Positions 1-9,276 of a stretch of 64,000 bases of DNA are shown piece by piece (position 1 is the first letter of the stretch; every line of letters starts with the position of its first letter). This stretch comes from Vibrio sp. FE10 (GTDB taxonomy: Bacteria; Pseudomonadota; Gammaproteobacteria; Enterobacterales; Vibrionaceae), in NCBI RefSeq assembly GCF_030297155.1, contig NZ_AP028068.1:868001-932000 (forward strand). The letters are read 5' to 3'. The notes beneath the pieces are model-generated. The model saw only the letters and a program-made list of their open reading frames with translations, was not told the origin of the DNA and made no database searches. A program made the position numbers and the translations under genes.

Positions 1-262
1 TATTAATGAAGGTGTCGTCGCCAATCTCGATGGTTTTGCCAAACTCACAATGAAAAGGGGGCTGGATTAAGCTGCTACTACCAACCTTATCAAATAGCTG
101 CTCTTGCAATGTGTGTTGCTGGTCTGGGTCTTGATGGTTGTTGAAAGCTATTAGCGCCTTTCTGGCATTGGAACGCATGGTATCAATTTCTAAGTCTGCA
201 CCATCATACACTTGCCCAGATAGCATCTTTTCTAGTTCAGTTTTATTGTTTGTATTGCTCAT
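1..262 (-). CDS. Maltose/galactoside O-acetyltransferase-like protein, N-terminal part (runs off the left edge)
   Basis: Only the first 87 or so codons are in the window; the gene starts at the ATG complementary to 260-262 and reads leftwards off the edge. The visible residues carry the Mac N-terminal region of sugar O-acetyltransferases (EKMLSGQVYDGADLE, then a helical RKALIAFNN stretch). They continue into the first turn of the left-handed beta-helix (PPFHCEFGKTIEIGDDTF). These enzymes transfer acetyl from acetyl-CoA to a sugar hydroxyl in the cytoplasm. The hexapeptide catalytic part lies outside, so completeness cannot be judged. A second member of the family is at 39516-40076. Confidence 0.8.
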   Translation of the reverse strand, partial: MSNTNNKTELEKMLSGQVYDGADLEIDTMRSNARKALIAFNNHQDPDQQHTLQEQLFDKVGSSSLIQPPFHCEFGKTIEIGDDTFIN

Positions 263-329
263 GCTTGCCCACTTTCCGAGAGTCTCGGTCTAAATGACGA
301 ATACTGCAAGATTAGCGATTTTTGGACAT

Positions 330-360
330 AAAAAAAGAGAAAAGCCTCAGCCTTTCTCTT
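330..360 (-). terminator. Rho-independent terminator of the adenosine deaminase gene
   Basis: Read on the minus strand, AGAGAAAGGC-TGA-GGCTTTTCTCT folds into a near-perfect stem followed by a run of seven T. It lies about 70 bases past the adenosine deaminase stop, in the right orientation. Confidence 0.8.
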
Positions 361-430
361 CCTATTTTGTGCCTTTAAGCACTAATGCTAAGTGAGCCCA
401 GCTATTCAGCAAAAGGCGCGCTTTGCCAAA

Positions 431-1429
431 TTAGATTTGCTCAACGAAACCCATTAGGTGCTGTTTCACTTCGTCTGAAGCAAACGCACTTTCTACAGAG
501 TACTTGTAGATTTCTACGTAATCTTCTTTTGTTAGACCGAATGTTTCACACACACGCTTCACTTCGTTGGTCATGGTTGTGTTCGACACAGTGCGGTTAT
601 CTGTGTTGATCGTTACAACGATGCCGTCTTTCTTGAATTCAGCAATTGGGTGGTCGCTGAATTTGTGAATACATTTGGTTTGAACGTTACTTGTTGGGCA
701 AGTCTCAAGTGCAACTTGCTTCTCTTTAACGATGTTGTATGCGTCTTCGTTACCTTGGATGTGAACACCGTGCCCGATACGCTCAGCATCCAACATAGTT
801 ACTGCATCGTAAACGTTTTGACCATGCCATTGCTCACCAGCGTGCACGGTAATGCGGTAGCCTTTTTCAAGTGCGTATTGCGTGTATTCTGGGAATTCAG
901 CACAGAAACCTGGCTTTTCGCCACCTGCGATATCAAACGCAACAACGCCTTTACCTAGGTAAGGTTGGCCTGCGTCGATCACGTCTTTGATAGAGTCTTT
1001 AGGGAACATACGAAGCACAGACATGATGTAGTTGCCCTTGATGTCGTATTTCTCTTCCGCACGCTTCATGCCTTTTACTGCGCTTGCAATGATCGTATCA
1101 AGAGACAGGCCTTTGTTTACGTGCAGGATTGGCGCAAAACGAACTTCTAGGTACTTAACGTTTTCTAGTGCTGCGTCTTCGTATAGCTCGAAAGAGATAC
1201 GTTCAATCGCTTCTTCAGTCTGCATTACTTGCAGTGGCAGGCTGAAACAAGCTAAGTACTCATCTAGGTTTTTACAATCTTCTGGCACCGTTAGAGATTG
1301 AACAACCGCGTCGCGATCTTCAGGTAGTTCGATATTGTACTGTTTTGCTAGGTCAATAATCGTATCTGGGCGAACACTTCCGTCTAGGTGGCAGTGTAAA
1401 TCAATCTTAGGTAGTGCTAGAAAATCCAT
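431..1429 (-). CDS. add: Adenosine deaminase
   Basis: This 332-residue protein has the full length of the adenosine/AMP deaminase TIM-barrel family. The zinc-binding HxH sits at residues 12-14 in HCHLDGS. The catalytic HAGE lies near residue 197, and the late NTD motif (TINTDN) supplies the metal-binding aspartate. The enzyme converts (deoxy)adenosine to (deoxy)inosine in cytoplasmic purine salvage. The second acidic residue of the usual NTDDP signature is Asn here, as in some bacterial members. The gene is alone in its transcription unit, followed by its own terminator. It is divergent from a LysR-type regulator with about 120 bases between the starts. Confidence 0.92.
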   Translation of the reverse strand: MDFLALPKIDLHCHLDGSVRPDTIIDLAKQYNIELPEDRDAVVQSLTVPEDCKNLDEYLACFSLPLQVMQTEEAIERISFELYEDAALENVKYLEVRFAPILHVNKGLSLDTIIASAVKGMKRAEEKYDIKGNYIMSVLRMFPKDSIKDVIDAGQPYLGKGVVAFDIAGGEKPGFCAEFPEYTQYALEKGYRITVHAGEQWHGQNVYDAVTMLDAERIGHGVHIQGNEDAYNIVKEKQVALETCPTSNVQTKCIHKFSDHPIAEFKKDGIVVTINTDNRTVSNTTMTNEVKRVCETFGLTKEDYVEIYKYSVESAFASDEVKQHLMGFVEQI

Positions 1430-1549
1430 GAGTATTCCTTAATTCTATTATTCTTTGAGTGTGTTAACTCACATGCGCTAAATTTACCAAGACAATGATA
1501 TGATTTAAAGTGACAATTAATCATCATTAACCTGAATTTAGGGAATATC

Positions 1550-2485
1550 ATGGTAGATGTTAAAAGCTTACTTAAATGCGATATGAATTTGCTGCTTTGC
1601 TTACACGTTCTGATTGAAGAGCGTAGCGTGAGCAAAACGGCAGAGCGACTCTTTTTGAGCCAGTCTGCGGTAAGTAAACAGCTCACCAAGCTCAGAACTT
1701 TGTTTGATGATCCGCTGTTTGAGCGAGAATCCAAAGGGCTATTCCCAACCCCTAAAGCACTCGCATTAGCACCTAAGATCCACCAAATCTTGCTGCAGAT
1801 CGAAAAGCTAACTGTTCCCGAAGTTTTCGATCCTAAAGACAGTGAGCGTACCTTCACTATAGACCTTGTCGAAACCGCCTACACGGCGATCTATCCGCAC
1901 TTTATGCCGACAGCGCTTGCTGATGCACCGCACATCACCATCAACAGTTCAACGTGGAGCAGCGACAGCTTCAAGCGCTTGCTCAAACGTGAAGTGGATT
2001 TTGGTATCGGTATTTTCGAGTTAGATGAACGTGCCTCTACCCACGTGCAATGTATCCCAGATGAATTGGATTACGTTGAGCTGTGTTTGGATTATTCCGT
2101 GTGCTTAATGCGTAATGACCATCCTGCGTTGCAAGAAGAGTGGAACCTCGACACCTTCTTGAAGTATCGACACATACAGTTGGTGACGGGCGGAGCGGGC
2201 GACTGGCTATTGATGGAGGTGCTGAATTCTAAGCAGCTTGAGATCAACAAAGCCGCTAACGTGTCAGACATCACCAGTGCGATTAAGCTGTGTAAGCAGA
2301 GTGATTTGTTGATGTGTTACCCATACAACTCAGTCCGTGATTACATTGATAGCGGTGAGTTGGTGATGAAGCCGGTACCGGTCGATTTGGTGCCGGGAGG
2401 CTTATTCTTGTTGTGGCATAAATACTTCGATTCAGAGCCAAGCCACAAATGGTTACGTGACCTGATCATCGAACAGACTCGTTAA
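1550..2485 (+). CDS. LysR-family transcriptional regulator
   Basis: The 311-residue protein has an N-terminal winged helix-turn-helix (about residues 12-70; RSVSKTAERLFLSQSAVSKQLTKLR) and a C-terminal LysR substrate-binding domain from about residue 95. The ATG at 1550 follows GGGA at a good distance; a second Met at codon 12 is possible. It sits between divergent add and, 136 bases downstream in the same direction, the glutathione-synthetase-like gene. It could control either, but the ligand cannot be read from the sequence. The substrate domain ends with the WHKYFDSEPSHKWLRDL type of tail common in the NodD/LeuO-like branch. Confidence 0.88.
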   Translation: MVDVKSLLKCDMNLLLCLHVLIEERSVSKTAERLFLSQSAVSKQLTKLRTLFDDPLFERESKGLFPTPKALALAPKIHQILLQIEKLTVPEVFDPKDSERTFTIDLVETAYTAIYPHFMPTALADAPHITINSSTWSSDSFKRLLKREVDFGIGIFELDERASTHVQCIPDELDYVELCLDYSVCLMRNDHPALQEEWNLDTFLKYRHIQLVTGGAGDWLLMEVLNSKQLEINKAANVSDITSAIKLCKQSDLLMCYPYNSVRDYIDSGELVMKPVPVDLVPGGLFLLWHKYFDSEPSHKWLRDLIIEQTR

Positions 2486-2621
2486 GTTGGATATGTAAGC
2501 TATACAAAGCTTTGAAAGATAAGATAAACGTAAATATTTAATAAAAAATCCAGCTTTATTTCGTCTTTTGGAATTAAGCTTCGTCTTATTCTGGGTGCTA
2601 TTTTTATTTGGAAGATGAGAT

Positions 2622-4073
2622 ATGACAATTCCACTGTTACCACAACAAATTATTGAAGACGCGTGTGAGTGGGCGATCATGCACGGCGTCGCGTTTCGTC
2701 AGTCAGATAATACCGCTAGGCATTGTCCTTTCAGCATTGCGCCAATGACAATGGAGCGTGAGGTTTATGAACACCTGCGCCGAGTGACTCCGTTTATCAC
2801 TAAGCTGATCAGCAACGTATCGGAAGATCATGATTTTCTGCAGTCTTCGTTGAGCGATATGGCGCAAGCCGATCCATTCTTTGGTCGCTTGATGGAGTTG
2901 CATCAACAAGCTCATGGCAGTGCGGATGAACGTTTGAACCCAGCTCGTCAGCCATTGCTATTGATGCGAACTGATTTTATGGATGACCGCCAACACGGTG
3001 CAAAAGTAATTGAATTCAATGGTATTGCTGCAGGCATGGCCCCTTTTGGTCAGCGCGCGACAGAATTTCACTCGTTCATGCAAAACCAATGGCCAGAAAC
3101 GTACAAGAATTGGTTGGAAGACCAGTCTGCAACACCTGCAGAGAATCAAGGTTTAACCCAACTAGCTTATGGTATTGCAACGACCGCAAAGCAAGTTAAA
3201 GCGGACTTCAATGAGCAAGGCAAACCAGTTTTCTTGATGGTGGTACAGAAGAACGAAGACAATGTGTATGACCAGCATCTACTTGAAGTCGAGCTACAAA
3301 AACAGGGTGTTCGTACGGTTCGCCGTACCTTTGAACAACTAAGCTGTCAGCTTGCAACGGGCGATAACCAACGTCTGTTATTGCAAGATGTTGGCGCTGT
3401 TGATGTTGTGTATCTAAGAGCGGGCTATCAGTATTCAGATTACTGGGCACCAGAACTCAACGAATCAGTTTGTTGCCACACGCTCAGTCAGACGCGTTTG
3501 TTCATCGAACAACACCATGTCGCTGTGAATGCCACCTTCAGTCAACAGCTAGCAACCAGTAAAACCATGCAAATGCTGCTGACCATGATGCCTGCATCAG
3601 AATACGCTCGTTGGGGTTTAACGCTAGAAGAAGCCGAACTGGTGAAGAGTGTTTTAGCCGATATGAAGCCAATCACCAGTGAGTCGATTGAATGGTTTAA
3701 CACGCAAGCGAATAAGCAAGAATGGGTGCTGAAAAACCAAGGCGAGGGCGGCGGCCACTGTGTATTCGGTGACGACATCAGCGAGCAACTTAGCCAACTT
3801 ATGCCAAAAGAGTACGACGCATGGGCACTCATGCAGCGCTTGTACCCACACGAACGTGACGTGCCGACTATTGCAGTTCGTGATACTCAACAAACACTCG
3901 TCACAGATCTAGTCAGCGAAGTCGGCTTATTTACCGCTTACTATCAAGGTAAGCCAATGACCGAACTGGACGGTTACGCAGGCTACTTGATCCGCAGTAA
4001 GCCAGCGAGCGAAAACGAAGGCGGGATCCACAGCGGCAAAGGCATTTTGGATTCTTTGGTGTTGATTGATTAA
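2622..4073 (+). CDS. Eukaryotic-type glutathione synthetase
   Basis: The 483-residue protein matches the eukaryotic glutathione synthetase fold, not bacterial GshB (about 315 aa). It should ligate gamma-glutamylcysteine and glycine with ATP. Blocks that align with human GSS, from memory: RTDFM (R116), IEFN (metal ligands E131 and N133), DNVYDQ (213-218), VRRTFEQL (233-240), YLRAGY (R266), SK (K314), KNQGEGGG (K371, E375, glycine triad 376-378), SEVGLF (432-437) and GYLIRSK (R458). It ends with the EGG...GILDS loop. Differences are Gly for Arg in the KPQREGGG motif and His-Cys for the following Asn-Asn. It stands alone with its own terminator. A different gamma-glutamyl or peptide ligase specificity remains possible. 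Confidence 0.82.
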   Translation: MTIPLLPQQIIEDACEWAIMHGVAFRQSDNTARHCPFSIAPMTMEREVYEHLRRVTPFITKLISNVSEDHDFLQSSLSDMAQADPFFGRLMELHQQAHGSADERLNPARQPLLLMRTDFMDDRQHGAKVIEFNGIAAGMAPFGQRATEFHSFMQNQWPETYKNWLEDQSATPAENQGLTQLAYGIATTAKQVKADFNEQGKPVFLMVVQKNEDNVYDQHLLEVELQKQGVRTVRRTFEQLSCQLATGDNQRLLLQDVGAVDVVYLRAGYQYSDYWAPELNESVCCHTLSQTRLFIEQHHVAVNATFSQQLATSKTMQMLLTMMPASEYARWGLTLEEAELVKSVLADMKPITSESIEWFNTQANKQEWVLKNQGEGGGHCVFGDDISEQLSQLMPKEYDAWALMQRLYPHERDVPTIAVRDTQQTLVTDLVSEVGLFTAYYQGKPMTELDGYAGYLIRSKPASENEGGIHSGKGILDSLVLID

Positions 4074-4086
4074 CTCAATATCTCAT

Positions 4087-4119
4087 AATAAAACCAGAAC
4101 TCATGTTCTGGTTTTTTGT
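4087..4119 (+). terminator. Rho-independent terminator, possibly bidirectional
   Basis: AAACCAGAAC-TCAT-GTTCTGG is followed by TTTTTT on the plus strand, 15 bases after the glutathione synthetase stop. The A-rich left flank gives a weaker T run on the other strand, so it may also serve the AraC gene that converges from the right. Confidence 0.85.
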
Positions 4120-4159
4120 ATCTGCTCTTAGCAAAGCCTATGTTTTAATACCAAAACAA

Positions 4160-4933
4160 TCACGCCCCTAACTTATTAAAAGCTAAGGGTGTTTGTCCGG
4201 TTTGTTGCTTGAAAAAGGCAATGAAAGCGCTGTTCGAAGAGAACTCTAAATAGTGCGCTGTGTCGGTAACCGTTCGGTTTTGAGCAAGTAGCTCGATCGC
4301 CTTGATCAACCGCCATTGTTGACGCCAATCTTGATAGGTCATGCCGGCTTCGGCTTTAAATAGACGAGTGATGGTTTTACTACTCGCTCCAACGGATGAT
4401 GCCAATACATTCAACGGAGGAACGATAAAATCGGCTTGGTTGACTTGTGCGCAGAAACGCGCCAATCGCCGGTCTGTTGGGAGTGGAAGCATTAAGGTTT
4501 GGTGCGTTAAGGAATGAAATTCTTCCCAAAAAAGCGCAGACGTATTGAGTGTCTTGTGCTCCGTGATATCCCATTCCCATAGTGCGATCTTATTGATCAG
4601 CGCTTTCAGTAAATCGTTAACTTTAATCGTTGTGATCTCTTCTGGGCACTCAAACACATCGGTATCAAAATACAGAGAACGATACGCGACTACGTTGGTC
4701 ATTTGAGCTCGGTGTGGAACATGTGGCGGGATCCACACAGCCTTAGTCGGAGGCAGAATACACAAGGCATTATCCAGTGTTAAGGTAATGCAACCTTGCG
4801 GCGCATAAAGTAATTGCCCTTTGCGATGCTGATGAATACCTGAATCATGCTGTCCTAGCTCTGCCGCTATTCCCACTACGCTTGCTTTAATGCTATCGGC
4901 ATCAAAAGCACAGCTGTCATCGATAAATGCCAT
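4160..4933 (-). CDS. AraC-family transcriptional regulator with cupin domain
   Basis: With the ATG at 4931-4933 the protein has 257 residues. An N-terminal cupin-like sensor (about 20-120; HQHRKGQLLYAP, WIPPHVPHR) is followed by two C-terminal helix-turn-helix motifs (about 160-250; NVLASSVGASSKTITRLFKAE). A GTG at 5014 would add 27 residues but has no ribosome site and would leave only 13 bases to the divergent transporter start, so I prefer 4933. The gene is divergent from an MFS exporter. That is the arrangement of regulators such as NimR, which control an adjacent efflux gene. Control of the exporter is an inference. Confidence 0.85.
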   Translation of the reverse strand: MAFIDDSCAFDADSIKASVVGIAAELGQHDSGIHQHRKGQLLYAPQGCITLTLDNALCILPPTKAVWIPPHVPHRAQMTNVVAYRSLYFDTDVFECPEEITTIKVNDLLKALINKIALWEWDITEHKTLNTSALFWEEFHSLTHQTLMLPLPTDRRLARFCAQVNQADFIVPPLNVLASSVGASSKTITRLFKAEAGMTYQDWRQQWRLIKAIELLAQNRTVTDTAHYLEFSSNSAFIAFFKQQTGQTPLAFNKLGA

Positions 4934-5027
4934 TTGTCCCAATCTTGTTGTTTTTGGTTTTAATGTTGTTAACGAGCCAAGGTTAGTTTCCTCTAGACTT
5001 CCCGTCAAGTTCACTGGTCTTGGAAAA

Positions 5028-6152
5028 ATGATGAAAACAAAACCTTCTTTATGGCAAATGGTGCTGCTGTTGATGTTCCCTCAAATCGCAGAAACCATCT
5101 ATAGCCCGACTCTGGATTCAATATCGAAATCCTTTGATGTCACTTACACACAAGCTGCTCAAACCCTCTCGATCTATTTCTCTGCATTTGCGTTAGGTGT
5201 GGTGGTATGGGGCGTGTTAGCGGATAAATGGGGACGTCGTCCCACTATGTTATTGGGGATGGGGTTATTCGCCTGTTCTGCACTTATTGCCATGCAAACC
5301 GACAGTTTTACGTGGTTGATGATAGCAAGAGCGATGGGCGCTTTCGGACTTGCGGTTGGCTCTGTCGTCACTCAAACCATGCTTCGAGATGCTTTTAGCG
5401 GCACAGAGCTGGCTAAGGTGTTTGGTTACATGGGCATGGGGCTGTCGATTAGCCCAATCATCGGGTTGCTACTTGGTGGTCAATTAAGCCAAGCAGGTGG
5501 GCATCAATATGTGTTTATTGCCTTGTTTATTATGGTGTTAGCGTTGTTGGTGCATAGCCTATGGTCTCTGCCTGAAACGCAACAATCTAAGCAGCCGTTG
5601 CAATCAAAATCGCTCAGTATCCACATGATCAAAGACGGCGATATTTGGGTATCGGCACTGCTTGTCGCGTCGTTCAATATTGCGCTGTTTTCATATTACC
5701 AACTGGGTTTATTCACCTTCTTACAGCTTGGATTCAGTATCGAGCAGTTTGGTTATAGCGGTGTCGTACTTGGGGTCGGAACCTTGTTGGGAAGCTTGGT
5801 TAACAAGGCACTGTTGAAGCGACAAGTTTCATCTATCTCTTTGATTAGCAAAGCGGCAGGGCTTCAAACGGTAGGCGCAGTGGGTGTGTACTTTTCACAA
5901 CACACGATCTGGTTCTTGCTTCCGATGATGTTGGTGGTTATGGCGTTTGGCATTGCGATTCCTAATGTATTGAGCCGTGCGTTGGTACGTTACCAATCTC
6001 AAGCTGGAAGCGCAGGTGCATTGTTTGGTTTGATGTATTACACCTTGATTGGTTCAGGGCTTGCTTTAGCGGGAATGATTCAAGACCTAGGTATGGTGTT
6101 GGTACTTTGTGGTGCGTTATCTGTGTTGGTGACGATACGCAGCCGACTCTAG
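5028..6152 (+). CDS. MFS multidrug transporter, Bcr/CflA type
   Basis: Starting at ATG 5028 (MMKTKPS; the next codon is also ATG) the protein has 374 residues. It has about 12 hydrophobic segments and the DHA1 motif A between TM2 and TM3 (GVLADKWGRRPTMLLG). It is a proton-driven inner-membrane exporter of the Bcr/CflA/EmrD kind; the substrate is unknown. Upstream in-frame codons exist, but they overlap the divergent regulator and are unlikely to be used. It uses TAG as its natural stop. The divergent AraC gene is the probable regulator. Confidence 0.85.
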   Translation: MMKTKPSLWQMVLLLMFPQIAETIYSPTLDSISKSFDVTYTQAAQTLSIYFSAFALGVVVWGVLADKWGRRPTMLLGMGLFACSALIAMQTDSFTWLMIARAMGAFGLAVGSVVTQTMLRDAFSGTELAKVFGYMGMGLSISPIIGLLLGGQLSQAGGHQYVFIALFIMVLALLVHSLWSLPETQQSKQPLQSKSLSIHMIKDGDIWVSALLVASFNIALFSYYQLGLFTFLQLGFSIEQFGYSGVVLGVGTLLGSLVNKALLKRQVSSISLISKAAGLQTVGAVGVYFSQHTIWFLLPMMLVVMAFGIAIPNVLSRALVRYQSQAGSAGALFGLMYYTLIGSGLALAGMIQDLGMVLVLCGALSVLVTIRSRL

Positions 6153-6242
6153 ATTTAACGGTAAGTCTCTCATTCATATTGATAAATTCCGTGTCTTATT
6201 TGATGCGGGATTTATCATTTTATCCCTTCGTAAATTTGGATA

Positions 6243-6294
6243 TTGACATGGGTAGAGTGATCGTTCTACCCTGTAAGTAGAACAATCATTCTAC
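6243..6294 (+). promoter_or_regulatory. Two 18-bp TetR-type operators with an upstream TTGACA
   Basis: Two palindromes of the form GTAGA(A/G)-N6-TTCTAC lie at 6252-6269 and 6277-6294, centres 25 bases apart. The second is perfect (GTAGAACAATCATTCTAC) and the first has one mismatch. A consensus -35 hexamer TTGACA sits at 6243-6248, just upstream, so bound repressor would cover the promoter. The sites end 25 bases before the TetR gene, which fits autorepression of the TetR-oxidoreductase operon. Confidence 0.75.
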
Positions 6295-6319
6295 CTTTAG
6301 TTAGGTATAAGAGATCAGC

Positions 6320-6838
6320 ATGTTAAGAGAACAAATTGCAGAGAGCCTTGAGGTTGCGTTTAGTCAGCATGGTTTTGCAGAGCCTAGTGTGGCTCAACTG
6401 AAGACGGCATGTAATGTCAGCCTACGTACGCTCTACAAACATTATCCATCGAAAGAAGCGATGATAGTGGGCGCCTTAGAGCACCGTCATCACCGCTACC
6501 TAAATTTCCTATTAGAAAATGCGCCTGCTGATGGCCTAGCATCCATGCTGGATATCTTCGACAAGTTACAACAGTGGATGGAAGAGTATGCACCACACGG
6601 CTGTATGTCGATGAATGCGATGGCTGCCTTTCCTGACAACGAGATAATTAATCAAGCTGTTACTGAACATAAACGAGAGGTAAAAGCACTTCTGGGTAAG
6701 CAGAGTCAACGAGACGATCTGGCTTCAGAGCTTTTTCTACTTCATGAAGGTGTATCAAGCGCGTGGCCAGTATTAGGCGAAGAAGCTGTGACATCAGCAC
6801 AGAATATGGTGACAAAATTACTCAAGGAAACACGATGA
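6320..6838 (+). CDS. TetR-family regulator
   Basis: The 172-residue protein has a TetR_N DNA-binding domain (residues 5-50; FSQHGFAEPSVAQLKTACNVSLRTLYKHYPSKEAM) and a variable helical ligand domain. The stop overlaps the start of the oxidoreductase gene (ATGA), so the two are translationally coupled. The paired palindromes 26-68 bases upstream are its probable operators. The length is slightly short for the family but nothing looks truncated. Confidence 0.88.
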   Translation: MLREQIAESLEVAFSQHGFAEPSVAQLKTACNVSLRTLYKHYPSKEAMIVGALEHRHHRYLNFLLENAPADGLASMLDIFDKLQQWMEEYAPHGCMSMNAMAAFPDNEIINQAVTEHKREVKALLGKQSQRDDLASELFLLHEGVSSAWPVLGEEAVTSAQNMVTKLLKETR

Positions 6839-7890
6839 AATTCGAACTACCGAAAACAATGAAAGGCGTAGAGATGTTGGGTCACGGCGGAGCAGAAATG
6901 CTTGGCTACCGCGAAGATATCGCTGTTCCTCAAATTGAACCTAATGAAGTGCTGATCAAAGTGATGGCCGCAGGTGTGAACAACACCGACATCAACACAC
7001 GAATCGGTTGGTACTCTAAAAGTGATGACTCAGACGACGCAAGTTGGTCGGGTGAAGCGTTGAAGTTCCCTCGTATCCAAGGTGCTGACGTGTGTGGTTT
7101 CATCGTAGCAGTCGGCAATGAAGTCTCTGCTGATCGTATTGGTGAGCGTGTTCTTATCGAACCTTGTTTAACCGAAGTGTACGGACGAGATCTGCCACAG
7201 CCGTGGTATTTCGGTTCTGAGTGCGATGGTGGTTTTGCTGAATACACCAAAGTGGCTGCGAAACACGCTTATGCGGTGAACAGTTCTATGTCGGATGTTG
7301 AGCTAGCGTCTTTCCCATGCTCTTACTCAACGGCAGAAAACATGCTGACTCGCGCAAATGTGGCTGAAGGTGATCGCGTGCTTATCTCTGGCGCATCGGG
7401 TGGCGTGGGTTCGGCGGCAATTCAATTGGCGAAAGCGCGCGGTGCTTACGTGATTGCGATTACTAGCCCAAGTAAGAACCAACAGCTACTTGAATTGGGT
7501 GCTGATGAGGTGATTGCTCGTGATGCTGATTTGGTTGAGGTATTAGGTGCAAACAGTGTGCATGTAGTTATCGATTTGGTTGCCGGTGACAAGTGGCCTG
7601 AGTTCCTTGAAGTCCTAAAACCGCATGGTCGTTATGCCGTATCTGGCGCAATTGGTGGTGCGATGGTCGAGCTTGATGTGCGTACTCTATATCTGAAAGA
7701 CCTTAGCTTTTTTGGTTGCACGGTTTTGGAACCGCAAGTATTCCAAAACCTGGTTAATCGCATTGAGAAACAGCAGATCGGCGCAATTGTCGCGGAGTCT
7801 TTCCCATTGGCTGACATCCATACTGCACAAGACGAGTTCTTGAAGAAAAAGCACGTCGGTAAGATTGTACTAGAAGTAGCAGAGCGCTAA
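6835..7890 (+). CDS. Quinone oxidoreductase / zinc-independent alcohol dehydrogenase-like MDR protein
   Basis: The ATG at 6835 overlaps the TetR stop by four bases, after AAGGAAACACG. The 351-residue protein has a GroES-like catalytic domain (about 10-150) and a Rossmann NADPH domain with GASGGVGSAAIQLAK (about 184-198). The usual structural zinc cysteine cluster is missing, as in quinone oxidoreductases and enoyl reductases. Control by the adjacent TetR suggests induction by a toxic quinone, aldehyde or related electrophile. That is inference, since the substrate cannot be read from the sequence. Confidence 0.87.
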   Translation: MKFELPKTMKGVEMLGHGGAEMLGYREDIAVPQIEPNEVLIKVMAAGVNNTDINTRIGWYSKSDDSDDASWSGEALKFPRIQGADVCGFIVAVGNEVSADRIGERVLIEPCLTEVYGRDLPQPWYFGSECDGGFAEYTKVAAKHAYAVNSSMSDVELASFPCSYSTAENMLTRANVAEGDRVLISGASGGVGSAAIQLAKARGAYVIAITSPSKNQQLLELGADEVIARDADLVEVLGANSVHVVIDLVAGDKWPEFLEVLKPHGRYAVSGAIGGAMVELDVRTLYLKDLSFFGCTVLEPQVFQNLVNRIEKQQIGAIVAESFPLADIHTAQDEFLKKKHVGKIVLEVAER

Positions 7891-7918
7891 TTCTAGTAAG
7901 CTTCACGATTCCAATCTA

Positions 7919-7958
7919 CGAAAGAGCGAGCAAGCGTTATTTGCTCGCTCTTTTTGTT
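7919..7958 (+). terminator. Rho-independent terminator after the TetR/oxidoreductase operon
   Basis: AAAGAGCGAGCAA-GCGTTA-TTTGCTCGCTCTTTTTG forms a 12-13 bp stem with a T run, 30 bases after the stop codon. Confidence 0.88.
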
Positions 7959-8123
7959 TCTGGCGAATATCGGGGCTGGTATAGCAAGCCGTTAAGTAAC
8001 AGATCCTATACAGCTGAAAAATTAATGATTTATTTATCACTGTGTGGTTTATGAGTTACCTGTGCGATAATCACCGCCGTTATATATCCCGATCTATGTT
8101 GTATTCATCTAGGAGCCGTATTG

Positions 8124-9254
8124 ATGTTTAAAAGGGTATTGCAGGCACTATTTTCCCCTTTCGTTGCTAATCAAAGTAAGCAAAGTCATTCTTCAAAAAG
8201 TGCCTCCCAACAAGCTACCTCCCAACAAACGACCTCTGAGCAGGAAAACGTTAAAGCAGAGCAAGTCACGCCTCGCACTTCAATCTTTGTTCCGCCGTCG
8301 TCTGCTCAGCCATCATCACTCATTGTCGATAAAACGATAAGCCTTCACGATGGTGAGTTTCTTGATTATCTGTTTGGCGAGTCCCGTCTGAGAACGGAGT
8401 CAGACCCGTTTAGCGATTTTGTCGCCTGCCAAATCGAGCGCTTGATTCGCTCTCCAAAAGCTTTGCTTAATGAACTGCCAGTGATGCCAGCCTCTGTGAC
8501 CACGTTAATGGCCGAATTACAGAGTGACGAATTTGATGTCGATGCATTGCTAAAAGTGATTGAACGCGAGCCAAGCATGGCTGCCGATGTGATTAAACTG
8601 GCTAACAGTGCTTTCTATAAGCGTGGCGAAAAACAGGTTACCGATCTAAAAACAGCATTCTTAAATATGGGCTCTCAAGGGCTAATCGAAGGCGTGGTCA
8701 ATTCTTATATGAAGAACTTCACGCCGGGCAACAATATTTACTGGCGTCATTTCGGCGAAAAAATTTGGAATCACAGTGTCCAAACGGCCTCTTTTTCTAA
8801 GGAGTTGATGAAAGGCTCTTCATCCCAAGAAGATCAAGCCTCAGCCTATTTCGTTGGATTGATTCGTAACTTAGGTAAGATGATCATCTTCCAAATGATG
8901 GTCGAAGCTTTCAAGCATGTCGATCCTTCAGTTCCGCCTAACTCGTTGGCATTGAAGCGTTTGATGAACAGCTACTCTATCCGTCTTACTTACACTATTG
9001 CTAAGTTCTGGGAGTTACCAGAATCCGTGCTGACGGTGATTGGTTATCAAGAGTCGAGCCGATACGAGGGTACACCACTTGGCCAAGCGGTGTTTGAGGC
9101 GAACTACTTAAGTGAGCTTCAATATTTGCTGGAAGCCAAAATGATTACGGCTGAAAATTTTGAAACCAGATGCCAACAAACTTTGGTCACGCCTGCCGCT
9201 TATCTCGTAGCTAATCGTTTACTGAAAGAGTCCGAGTTAGCCCTTGTTGGTTAA
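8124..9254 (+). CDS. HDOD-domain signalling protein
   Basis: The ATG at 8124 follows AGGAG by eight bases; an adjacent TTG is less likely. Of 376 residues, the first 70 are low-complexity and rich in Ser, Gln and Lys, probably disordered. An HDOD domain spans about 112-310 (LNELPVMPASVTTL, REPSMAADVIKLANS, FVGLIRNLGKM). HDOD proteins are catalytically dead relatives of HD hydrolases that often sit in cyclic-di-GMP, motility or stress networks. There is no attached EAL, GGDEF or receiver domain, so its pathway is unknown. It is monocistronic, ending with a hairpin. Confidence 0.85.
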   Translation: MFKRVLQALFSPFVANQSKQSHSSKSASQQATSQQTTSEQENVKAEQVTPRTSIFVPPSSAQPSSLIVDKTISLHDGEFLDYLFGESRLRTESDPFSDFVACQIERLIRSPKALLNELPVMPASVTTLMAELQSDEFDVDALLKVIEREPSMAADVIKLANSAFYKRGEKQVTDLKTAFLNMGSQGLIEGVVNSYMKNFTPGNNIYWRHFGEKIWNHSVQTASFSKELMKGSSSQEDQASAYFVGLIRNLGKMIIFQMMVEAFKHVDPSVPPNSLALKRLMNSYSIRLTYTIAKFWELPESVLTVIGYQESSRYEGTPLGQAVFEANYLSELQYLLEAKMITAENFETRCQQTLVTPAAYLVANRLLKESELALVG

Positions 9255-9276
9255 GTGAATTTGGCTAAGAGATAAA

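Noticed and set aside
1449..1475. Imperfect dyad GAGT...ACTC as LysR site between add and the LysR gene
   Set aside because: The arms are only four bases, not distinguishable from chance.
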